Shown here: positions 9,524 through 16,999 of the stretch, piece after piece
How the letters are laid out: the number at the start of each line of letters is the position of its first letter
Numbering within the stretch: the stretch's first letter is position 1
DNA from: Lentisphaeraceae bacterium
GTDB taxonomy: Bacteria; Verrucomicrobiota; Lentisphaeria; Lentisphaerales; Lentisphaeraceae
NCBI GenBank assembly: GCA_021232515.1
Contig: JAJPOQ010000108.1
Span: 40,240 to 104,239, forward strand
Reading direction: 5' to 3'
Length of the DNA: 64,000 nucleotides
Position numbers and translations under genes: made by a program
The notes under the pieces: generated by a model
Databases searched by the model: none
What the model was told of the DNA's origin: nothing
What the model saw: only the letters and a program-made list of their open reading frames with translations

Positions 9524-10771
9524 GTGGCTAAATTTCAATACACAGCGATGGATAGTCGTGGTAAGGAAACTAAGGGTGTTTTAGAAGCAGACTCCGAGCA
9601 GGACGCAACAGCACAACTTAAGGATAAAGGTCTTTATCCAACAAATATTTCTGAGTCTGGAGCAAAGAAAAAGAAGAAAAAGAAAAAATCTGCAGGAAGC
9701 ATGCAGATTACTCTTGGTACTCCAAAGATACGTAAAAAAGCATTGACTACATTTACTCGTCAGTTGGCAGTACTTTTAGATGCGGGCCTTCCACTTGTTA
9801 GATCGTTAAGAACTCTTGAGAAGCAAGCTAAAAAGGATATTGCTTTACAATCGATAGTTGGAGATGTTGCAAATAGCGTTGAAGCGGGAGCGACTTTTTC
9901 AGAGTCTTTAGCAAATCATAAAAAATCATTTAATGACCTTTATGTGAACATGGTGAAAGCTGGTGAAGCATCCGGTGCTATGGAGCAAGTTTTAAATAGA
10001 CTTGCTGAGTTCATGGAGAAAGCCCAAAAGCTTATTGCCAAAGTTAAGGGTGCGATGATGTATCCGGCGGCTGTTCTTGGTATTGCAGGAATTATTACTT
10101 GGGGCTTGATGGTTTTTATCATACCTAAGTTTAAGAAGATTTTTGCTGATCTTTTAGATGGTGAACCTTTGCCAGACTTAACAGAATTTGTTATTGCGAT
10201 TAGTGATTTTGTTTCAAATAATGCATTAATTACTATAGGTGGCGGAATAGTTGTAGTAGTTCTATTTATAATGTTCAAAAAATCTAAAGTCGGCAGTAAG
10301 ATAATTGATACATTGATGCTAAAGGCACCTCCATTTGGTGGACTTTTTACGAAAGTGGCGGTAGCACGTTTTTGTAGGACGTTGAGTACGCTGCTTGCTT
10401 CAGGTGTTTCTATTTTGAATGCACTTGATATTGTTCGTGACACGAGTTCAAATCAAGTGTTGGCTAACGCAGTTCAGTCTGTTCATGATGCAGTGAAAGA
10501 AGGTGAGACTATGACAGCTCCACTGCAACAGGCAAATATCTTCCCAGATATGGTTATTTCAATGATTGAAGTCGGTGAAGAAACTGGTGCTTTACCTGAG
10601 ATGCTTACAAGGATTGCAGACGTTTATGAAGATGAGGTTGACGTTGCTGTTGACGGCTTAACCTCACTTATTGAACCAATGATGATTGTAATGCTAGCAG
10701 GTATTGTTGGTACAATCGTAATAGCCATGTTTATGCCTATGATCAGTCTGATCAACAAATTAGGCGGCTAG
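9524..10771 (+). CDS. pilC: Type IV pilus inner-membrane platform protein PilC / GspF
   Basis: The protein is 415 aa with two T2SSF domains, each beginning with the family pattern (FTRQLAVLLDAGLPL and FCRTLSTLLASGVSIL) and each followed by hydrophobic membrane segments. It is the polytopic platform that couples the PilB and PilT motors to pilin movement. The start is GTG at 9524, preceded by AAGGA. A run of eight lysines at about residues 48-55 links the N-terminal region to the first domain, an unusually basic low-complexity linker. It completes the pilB-pilT-pilC operon. Confidence 0.93.
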   Translation: MAKFQYTAMDSRGKETKGVLEADSEQDATAQLKDKGLYPTNISESGAKKKKKKKKSAGSMQITLGTPKIRKKALTTFTRQLAVLLDAGLPLVRSLRTLEKQAKKDIALQSIVGDVANSVEAGATFSESLANHKKSFNDLYVNMVKAGEASGAMEQVLNRLAEFMEKAQKLIAKVKGAMMYPAAVLGIAGIITWGLMVFIIPKFKKIFADLLDGEPLPDLTEFVIAISDFVSNNALITIGGGIVVVVLFIMFKKSKVGSKIIDTLMLKAPPFGGLFTKVAVARFCRTLSTLLASGVSILNALDIVRDTSSNQVLANAVQSVHDAVKEGETMTAPLQQANIFPDMVISMIEVGEETGALPEMLTRIADVYEDEVDVAVDGLTSLIEPMMIVMLAGIVGTIVIAMFMPMISLINKLGG

Positions 10772-10803
10772 AAAATCTTACAAAATTAAGCTCAAAAGCA
10801 ATT

Positions 10804-10839
10804 AAATGACAAATATGACATATGTTATATTTGTCATTT
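10804..10839. promoter_or_regulatory. 13-bp inverted repeat downstream of pilC
   Basis: Two perfect 13-base arms (AAATGACAAATAT at 10804-10816 and its complement at 10827-10839) flank a 10-base centre that is itself nearly palindromic. The hairpin could end pilC transcription, but it has no following T-run and is AT-rich. A regulatory-protein site upstream of the TPR gene is equally possible. Confidence 0.5.
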
Positions 10840-10961
10840 GTGTGTTTTGGGAATAGAGTAAATATTAAAAAAACGTTGAATCTGTCTTGATTGATGTCTA
10901 ACTGAACTTAGTATAGTCGTCTAAAAATTCGGCCATTCAACCTGTGAAGAGAGAGTTGTTT

Positions 10962-13900
10962 ATGATCACGAAATCAAATATTAAGCCTTCTAAAAGGCTG
11001 CTGAAAGTGCTCGGCATTTCAGCGTTGGTAGGTACGTCCGCCACAACTTTGCAAGCACAAAATCAGCGAGATGATATTGCGCTTGTAGATCAAATGATAA
11101 GTGCAAAAAGTAAAATCGACTTAACTAAAGAGTTAAGCATTCACTTAAGACTTATTAAAGATCTTTATAGCCCAAGTGTTTATTCACTTCAAGACGCTAA
11201 GATTTCTTATGTTAGCGGTAGTAAGACTAAAGCTCGTCAGGCTTTTACAAGTATTAAGCCAACTGACAAAGCTTATCCTGAAATGGTTTTTTCATACTTC
11301 CAGTATGCAAATATGGAAGGTGTGAATGATTCCACTGGTAAGAAAGAAGCAGCAACACTTTATTTTGAATCTAATCTTAAAAATACAGTTCCAGCACAAG
11401 GTAGTCGCAAACGTGATGTGTTAATCGGAATGGTAGAAGTTTACAATAAACTTGTTAAGAGCGATGAGAAGAAGCTCGCAGAGTTAAAAAAATGGGGTGA
11501 TGCAAATGGCATCGTCATTAATGACGCACCTCCAATTCAGCCATTTATAGATGCCAATGACGCTGCTGAAAAAATAGTTCTCAAAGACAAGGGCGTAGAC
11601 CCTAAAGCCAAAGTCAATGTAAAAGAACTGGAAACATTTATCGCTGCTCAGATTAAAGCTGAGTGGGAGAAAATGGATTATTGGTTCTTTAAAGGTGTTA
11701 TCGAAAGAGCTCGAGCTTACGTTCTCATAGGTCAAGAAGATAAGGCTATGGCAACGATTGATAAGTTCATGGAAAAGTTCCTCAAGATGGATGAGGAAGT
11801 TAAGCAGACAATCATGGGTGATGATAAGATCCCTAAATCAGATAAACCTAAAATGATCAAAGCTGCTAGCTTTATGGCAGGTATTTACTATACAAGAGGG
11901 CTTGCTCGTTTAATTAAAGCTAAGAAGCTAAATAAAGCGAAGAAGAAAGATGAAGCGAAAGACCTTCTTATAGGTCGTACAGGTGCAGCTGTTCAGTTTT
12001 ATCTTTGTACACTAAAAAATAAAGGTAGTAACGAAGCTTTTAAATCTATTCTTAGATATGGAGATTGTCGAGATCTAGCTAAGAAATGGTTTGATAAGGG
12101 TCTTAAGAACCTAAAAATAAATCCAATGGAAGAAGGTAAAGCTTTTTACTCACTTCAGTACTATGAAAAAGCTCTTGAGAAGTTTGATACATTCAAAACT
12201 AAATCTGCTACGAAAGAAGGTTATGAAGCAATGTATCTCGCGATTCCTTCTAGTGTGAAGTCAGAACAGCTAGATAGGGCAGATGAATATCTAGACGTAC
12301 TTAGAGATAAATATCTTAAGTACAATAAAGAACCAAATGCTTACTATACGAAGATGTGCCTTTATATGTCTGGTGTCTATAAGAAAAAAATGGACGAAAC
12401 AGAGAATAAAGAAGAAAAAGCTAAGTTTGACCAAATTCGTACAGATTACTACAAGCGAACTCTAGAAGTCGGTAAAGGTAATGCACCAGTTGCATATTCT
12501 TTAGCAAACAAAGAGTTTGTATTAACTTTTGAATTGAAGAAGCAGGGTAAGAAAGATGAGGCCCGCGCTCAGTATGAAAAAGCAATCAAAACTTACGAAG
12601 GTATAACTTCTCGTTACCCATCTTCATTGGAAACTGTTAAGTCTTATAAGAAGATGGCTCAACTACATGAGTACTTTAAAGACTTTGATAAAGCGGCAAA
12701 AAACTATGAAGCTTATTCAGAGCGTCTCGCAACTCCAGACGTAACTGGCCGTATTGATAAAGTTGGTATCATGTTTGGTGTAGCAAACATCTACTTCCAA
12801 AGAGAAGATTACGCTAAGACTTCAGACAGCTTAAAGAATATTAAAGCTTACATGGAAAAAGAAGACTTAGAAACTTCAGACCTTAAGCAGAAGAAAGTTA
12901 TCAAAACTCTTAAAGAAAATAGCACTCTGTTATCTTTGTTTGTGAATGACAAGCTTTCTGTGCCAGCTAAGAAAGAATTAAGAAAGCTTAAGATTGAACT
13001 CAAAGAAAATCCTGAGAATGCTGAGCTATCTGCCAAAGTTAAGAAGGCTGAGAAGGATTTAAATAAAGAACTCAAAGCTATGGTTGATCAGTTTAAATCA
13101 TGGTTGAGTACTTATAATAGTTCAATTCAAGTACCAAATGTTATGGCTAGACTTGGTGGTCTTTATCAGGAAATGAATGATTCTAATCAAGCAAAAGCGA
13201 CTTACGAAAAGTTAAGAAGGCTTTATCCTGATCACGAAGTAGTTAAGCAAATTAGCTTAAATATCGTCAAAGTTCATTTAGAGAATGAAGATATTGAGTC
13301 TGCGGCTTCAGCAGTAAAAGATGCTAAACTTGAAGAGCTTGATAAGGATAGCTTAAGATTCTTAATCAATGCATTCTTAGTTGAAGAAGTGCCTGCAGAT
13401 ATGTCAAAAGATACTCTCAAAGCAACTTCAGAAGTAGTTCTGCGTTCTACAGATAGCCTTTTGAAACTTTATAAGGCAGAAAAAGCTGATCTGAATAAAA
13501 TGCACTGGGCTCAATATAGAAAAGCTAGAGCTCTTTATAACTTAGGTAAGTTTGATCAAGCTAAACCTATCTTAGAAAAAGCAGCTACAGAGAAGAAGCT
13601 TGGTCCATATATCTTTGATATTCGTTTCTTACTTGGAGCAATTGCTTCTCAGAAGAAAGATTATGATCAAGTTCAGTCTATCTACAGTAAGCTGATGGGT
13701 CTCTCTATGAGAATGCCTCCAGACCTTAACAGAACTGTCAGAATTAACTCTGAATGGTCATCCGCTTATATGACAGCTGACAATAACGCTCTTATTACTA
13801 AAGGTCGTAACTTGGCAATGATGAGTAAAGATACAAACTTGAAGATGTTAGATGAAAATGGATCATTGATGGTTCAAAAGTCTTTCTATCTATTCATAAA

Positions 13901-14000
13901 GTATTCTAAGACTCTTGGTGAAGATATCACTGAAGCAAGAAAAGAGTTTCTTAAGAAATTCCCGACTTCACCTTATGCATTATCAGTAAGAAGACTGTAG
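10962..14000 (+). CDS. Large exported TPR-repeat protein, 1012 aa
   Basis: The ATG at 10962 follows GAAGAGAGAG and gives an N-terminal export signal ending near TSATTLQAQ; a GTG at 10944 would add six residues ahead of it. The mature protein is strongly helical and very lysine-rich. It has many TPR-like units, for example QYEKAIKTYEGITSRYPSS and ATYEKLRRLYPDHEVV. It has the character of a periplasmic tetratricopeptide scaffold, similar in role to YbgF/CpoB-type partners of Tol-Exb systems, but much longer. It sits 4 bp upstream of another secreted protein and then exbB/exbD genes, which suggests function in that energy-transducing complex. A specific partner cannot be assigned. Confidence 0.75.
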   Translation: MITKSNIKPSKRLLKVLGISALVGTSATTLQAQNQRDDIALVDQMISAKSKIDLTKELSIHLRLIKDLYSPSVYSLQDAKISYVSGSKTKARQAFTSIKPTDKAYPEMVFSYFQYANMEGVNDSTGKKEAATLYFESNLKNTVPAQGSRKRDVLIGMVEVYNKLVKSDEKKLAELKKWGDANGIVINDAPPIQPFIDANDAAEKIVLKDKGVDPKAKVNVKELETFIAAQIKAEWEKMDYWFFKGVIERARAYVLIGQEDKAMATIDKFMEKFLKMDEEVKQTIMGDDKIPKSDKPKMIKAASFMAGIYYTRGLARLIKAKKLNKAKKKDEAKDLLIGRTGAAVQFYLCTLKNKGSNEAFKSILRYGDCRDLAKKWFDKGLKNLKINPMEEGKAFYSLQYYEKALEKFDTFKTKSATKEGYEAMYLAIPSSVKSEQLDRADEYLDVLRDKYLKYNKEPNAYYTKMCLYMSGVYKKKMDETENKEEKAKFDQIRTDYYKRTLEVGKGNAPVAYSLANKEFVLTFELKKQGKKDEARAQYEKAIKTYEGITSRYPSSLETVKSYKKMAQLHEYFKDFDKAAKNYEAYSERLATPDVTGRIDKVGIMFGVANIYFQREDYAKTSDSLKNIKAYMEKEDLETSDLKQKKVIKTLKENSTLLSLFVNDKLSVPAKKELRKLKIELKENPENAELSAKVKKAEKDLNKELKAMVDQFKSWLSTYNSSIQVPNVMARLGGLYQEMNDSNQAKATYEKLRRLYPDHEVVKQISLNIVKVHLENEDIESAASAVKDAKLEELDKDSLRFLINAFLVEEVPADMSKDTLKATSEVVLRSTDSLLKLYKAEKADLNKMHWAQYRKARALYNLGKFDQAKPILEKAATEKKLGPYIFDIRFLLGAIASQKKDYDQVQSIYSKLMGLSMRMPPDLNRTVRINSEWSSAYMTADNNALITKGRNLAMMSKDTNLKMLDENGSLMVQKSFYLFIKYSKTLGEDITEARKEFLKKFPTSPYALSVRRL

Positions 14001-14004
14001 GAGA

Positions 14005-14748
14005 ATGAAAATGATTAAAAAACTAATTCTTATAACAATTATCTCTTTGGTAAGCAGTCTTTCTGCTCAAGTAAAAGTTTACAAAGTAGGTGGAGTAGTT
14101 CTTGAAGGCCCAGAAGTGGCTTATAAGAGCGGTAAAATCCAGCTTAAGATAAAAGGTAAGCAGGGTTCAACATTGCACGATGTGACTCAAGTCTTAAGAA
14201 TCGAGTCTCCTATGCCAGGCAGATCAGCAGGCATGTGGAAACGTTTCTTAGGTGGTGACTTTAAACTTGTTGGCGGAAATGCTGGTAAATCAGAAGAAGA
14301 AAAAAATAGATACCTCGGTTGGGGAAAAAGAATCTGTTTTTCTTACTGTTACTCATTACTTAAAAACGGCAATACTAAAGATTCAGTATCACTACTTGGT
14401 AGAGCAAAAGGTTATATGAGAGGAAATAACGATAAGCTTGATAATCAGTTGATCGATATAGCACTCGCTTATGCAGATTTTATTAATGGTGCGACACCAA
14501 GAGCTCAAAAGAAGCTTGACCTTATTGCAAAGAATCTCGAGCCAGAAGCTATCCCATACTTTTATAACTTACAGGGAGATATCTTCCAGAAGTTAGATAA
14601 AGGAAGCTTGGCGACACTTTCATACTACAAAACGTTGTTACTTGATGGCGCGAGTTCGTATGAAAAAGGGTATGCAAAAACTAAGATCATTGAAATCTAC
14701 ACTAAGCAAGGCGATACAGCTCGCGTAGCTAGCGTTAAAAAACTTTAA
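14005..14748 (+). CDS. Exported TPR-like protein of the ExbB/ExbD cluster
   Basis: The 247-aa protein has a signal peptide (MKMIKKLILITIISLVSSLS, ending near AQ) and a short beta-rich start (KVYKVGGVVLEGPEVAYKSG). C-terminal helical repeats follow, with phrases such as NLQGDIFQKLDKGSLATLS that resemble TPRs. It begins 4 bp after the large TPR gene and ends about 40 bp before exbB, so the genes are probably one operon. No named family is recognised. It is likely a periplasmic accessory of the proton-driven complex encoded next to it. Confidence 0.65.
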   Translation: MKMIKKLILITIISLVSSLSAQVKVYKVGGVVLEGPEVAYKSGKIQLKIKGKQGSTLHDVTQVLRIESPMPGRSAGMWKRFLGGDFKLVGGNAGKSEEEKNRYLGWGKRICFSYCYSLLKNGNTKDSVSLLGRAKGYMRGNNDKLDNQLIDIALAYADFINGATPRAQKKLDLIAKNLEPEAIPYFYNLQGDIFQKLDKGSLATLSYYKTLLLDGASSYEKGYAKTKIIEIYTKQGDTARVASVKKL

Positions 14749-14787
14749 TAATTTCCCAGATTAAATAAAACACAGGAGTAATCAGGT

Positions 14788-15552
14788 ATGTCAAATGGTA
14801 TGAAAAAAATATGGACCGTCGCAGTCACATTTATGTGTCTTTACGGAACTCAACTATCTCTCTTCGCTCAGGAAGCTGAAGGTAAGGCGAAGCCTTCTCA
14901 AGCAGGTTTCATGAAGATCGTTTTTGGTGGTAGTATTGTTGATATTTCAATTTGGATGATGCTATTTGGTGCATCAGCAGCTACACTTGCTTTTATCATT
15001 GATGCAATGATTTCAGTTAAGCGCGACAAGCTTATTCCTGAAGACCTTGTTGAAGGTGTTAGAGAGTCTCTAAACGAAGGTGACCTTAACTCAGCTATCG
15101 CAGCTTGTGAAGAAAACCCAAGTCCACTGTCAAACATCCTTATGGTTGGTTTCTCAAACATCACTGAAGGTTTCGAAGTTATTCAAGACTCTATTTCAGC
15201 TGCTGCTGAGTACGAAAGTGAAAAACTACTTCAGAAAGTTAACTACCTTAACATGCTAGGTCAGATCGCTCCGATGCTTGGTCTACTAGGTACAGTTACT
15301 GGTATGGTAAGTGCATTCGCAGGTATGGCTACAGCTACTGGTTCTGCTAAAGCAACAATGCTTGCAGCAGCAATCGCCGGTGCACTATGGACAACTTGTG
15401 CAGGTCTACTTATCTCTGTTCCAGCTCTTATTTCTTATACATTGACTCGTAATAACGCTATCAGAATCATCCTTGAATCTGAAGCTACAGTTATCGACCT
15501 TATCAAAACTCTAAGAAATGCAGAAGTAGACGCGGAAGAAGAGGAGTACTAG
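14788..15552 (+). CDS. exbB: MotA/TolQ/ExbB proton-channel family protein
   Basis: This inner-membrane protein (254 aa) is the channel partner of ExbD/TolR. It begins with a signal-like hydrophobic segment ending near LFAQEAEG. The first family TM follows (SIWMMLFGASAATLAFIID). The conserved double-TM region is LGQIAPMLGLLGTVTGMVSAF followed by AAAIAGALWTTCAGLLISVP. The ATG at 14788 follows AGGAG. It lies 4 bp upstream of the first of three exbD genes. The cleavable-type N-terminus is longer than in E. coli ExbB but common in ExbB2-type proteins. Confidence 0.92.
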   Translation: MSNGMKKIWTVAVTFMCLYGTQLSLFAQEAEGKAKPSQAGFMKIVFGGSIVDISIWMMLFGASAATLAFIIDAMISVKRDKLIPEDLVEGVRESLNEGDLNSAIAACEENPSPLSNILMVGFSNITEGFEVIQDSISAAAEYESEKLLQKVNYLNMLGQIAPMLGLLGTVTGMVSAFAGMATATGSAKATMLAAAIAGALWTTCAGLLISVPALISYTLTRNNAIRIILESEATVIDLIKTLRNAEVDAEEEEY

Positions 15553-15556
15553 TCCG

Positions 15557-15991
15557 ATGGCTGTCCGTAAAGAAGAATCACAGGAGGTTCCGATCTCCTC
15601 ATTGATCGACGTGGTATTCCTGTTGATCATGTTCTTCGTCGTTACTTCTAACATTGAAAAAGAAGCCTTTGATGTCCAGATAGACTTGGTAAAAGCTCAG
15701 AATATGAAGCCGGCTGTTAAAGTGCCACCAAAGAGGATAACAATAAATGTTCAGAAAGATCCAGGTGATCCTGAACTAGGTTTGTTCTTTGTAGAAAGTG
15801 CAATGGTTACACCAGAACAGATGAGAACTGAATTGATTGGATTCAGAAAAGCTGTCGGTTCAGATGGTGTTGTTATGATCCGTGCTGATAAAGAGCTTCT
15901 TTTTAGACATGAGTCTGAAGTTATCGAAGCTATTAAGGCATCAGGTCTAGCAAATATCAGAATCCAGGCAGAACTGGAGGCTAGAGACTAA
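15557..15991 (+). CDS. exbD: ExbD/TolR family protein 1
   Basis: The 144-aa protein has one N-terminal TM helix carrying the proton-relay Asp (VPISSLIDVVFLLIMFFVVTS) and a periplasmic C-terminal domain. It follows exbB by 4 bp and overlaps the second exbD by one base. The short periplasmic domain has the usual pattern of a stator that couples proton flow to TonB or Tol-type effectors. Confidence 0.9.
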   Translation: MAVRKEESQEVPISSLIDVVFLLIMFFVVTSNIEKEAFDVQIDLVKAQNMKPAVKVPPKRITINVQKDPGDPELGLFFVESAMVTPEQMRTELIGFRKAVGSDGVVMIRADKELLFRHESEVIEAIKASGLANIRIQAELEARD

Positions 15992-16419
15992 TGGCGAAGA
16001 AAAAGAAAAAAGATAGATCAGAAGAAGCAGAAGTACCAATAGCAGCAATGATCGACGTAACGTTCTTGCTACTAATTTACTTCATCGTTACTTCAAAAGA
16101 AATCGTTGATGAAGCGTGGGTTTCAGTAAACCTACCAGGACCACCTCCACCTGAACAGATAGAGGAAGAGCCGCCACCGTCAATAGATATCTTTGTTCAG
16201 TCAGACAGATACATTTACCAAGGTAATGATAAAGATCTGGATGACATGGAAAAAACTCTAATGGGAATTGGTTCCGCTATGGGTGAAGATGTGACAATAA
16301 ATGTCAAAGTCTCACTTAAAGCGCACCATGAAAAACTTGTTCTTCTACTAGATAGAATGAACAAGGCGAATTTGCAGAATTTTAATCTGCACTCGCTTAA
16401 AGAGCCATTAAGTCAGTAA
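15991..16419 (+). CDS. exbD: ExbD/TolR family protein 2
   Basis: The second of three ExbD paralogues (142 aa) has a lysine-rich cytoplasmic start, then the TM helix with the key Asp (VPIAAMIDVTFLLLIYFIVTS). A proline-rich stretch (PGPPPPEQIEEEPPP) leads into the periplasmic domain, a longer Pro linker than in the other two. It overlaps the first exbD by one base. A strong hairpin terminator follows immediately, separating it from the third paralogue. Confidence 0.9.
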   Translation: MAKKKKKDRSEEAEVPIAAMIDVTFLLLIYFIVTSKEIVDEAWVSVNLPGPPPPEQIEEEPPPSIDIFVQSDRYIYQGNDKDLDDMEKTLMGIGSAMGEDVTINVKVSLKAHHEKLVLLLDRMNKANLQNFNLHSLKEPLSQ

Positions 16420-16424
16420 GTTGA

Positions 16425-16459
16425 AATTGCCGGACAGTCACTTGTCCGGCAATTTTTTT
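16425..16459 (+). terminator. Strong intrinsic terminator between exbD2 and exbD3
   Basis: A 12-bp perfect GC-containing stem (AATTGCCGGACA with its complement) encloses a 6-base loop and is followed by a run of seven T. It should end or attenuate most transcription of the TPR-exbB-exbD1-exbD2 operon before exbD3. Confidence 0.9.
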
Positions 16460-16503
16460 GGGGAGATTGACTAAAAAAACAAAACGAGGAGAGGAGGAAT
16501 ATT

Positions 16504-16902
16504 ATGAAAGTAAAAGGCGCAACAAAGGCAAGTGTACCTATATCGGCAATGATCGATGTGGTATTTCTACTATTAGTATTTTTTGTGGTGACGTCACAAG
16601 AAGTTATAAATGAAGCATTCGTAAGTGTTAACTTACCTGGGAAATCAGTCGACCCGCCACCTGAGAATATCGAAACGACAGCTCTCGATTTATATGTATT
16701 GGAAGATTCTTATAAAATATCGGGACAAACTTACACTTTGAGTAAGATGGAGAGTCTTATTCGCGTATATAGTGAGTCGATAGATAAGTTAAAGGTAAAT
16801 GTTAAAGTTTCAGAAAAGGCATCTCATCAGCAATTGGTGCTAGCTTTAGACTCCCTTCATGGAGCTGGAGTAGAAGATTTTGGGATTTACACTTTAAAAT
16901 AG
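16504..16902 (+). CDS. exbD: ExbD/TolR family protein 3
   Basis: The third ExbD (132 aa) has the proton-relay TM segment VPISAMIDVVFLLLVFFVVTS. Its periplasmic sequence is most like ExbD2, with shared AFVSVNLPGK/AWVSVNLPGP and KVS.KA.H..LVL.LD patterns, so the two look like duplicates. It has a very strong ribosome-binding region (GAGGAGAGGAGG) and sits between two intrinsic terminators. It may therefore be expressed at a different level from the rest of the cluster. Confidence 0.9.
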   Translation: MKVKGATKASVPISAMIDVVFLLLVFFVVTSQEVINEAFVSVNLPGKSVDPPPENIETTALDLYVLEDSYKISGQTYTLSKMESLIRVYSESIDKLKVNVKVSEKASHQQLVLALDSLHGAGVEDFGIYTLK

Positions 16903-16927
16903 CTTTTAAATAAGATTTATTTTTTGC

Positions 16928-16964
16928 AGAAGAGCCACTATTTTGTAGGGCTCTTCTGTTATTT
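16928..16964 (+). terminator. Intrinsic terminator after exbD3
   Basis: A 9-bp stem (AGAAGAGCC with its complement) has a 12-base loop and a T-rich tail (GTTATTTT). It closes the ExbD3 transcript before the pseudokinase operon. Confidence 0.8.
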
Positions 16965-16999
16965 TAAGATTTAGTGAATAGAAATTCAGGAATATAGTT

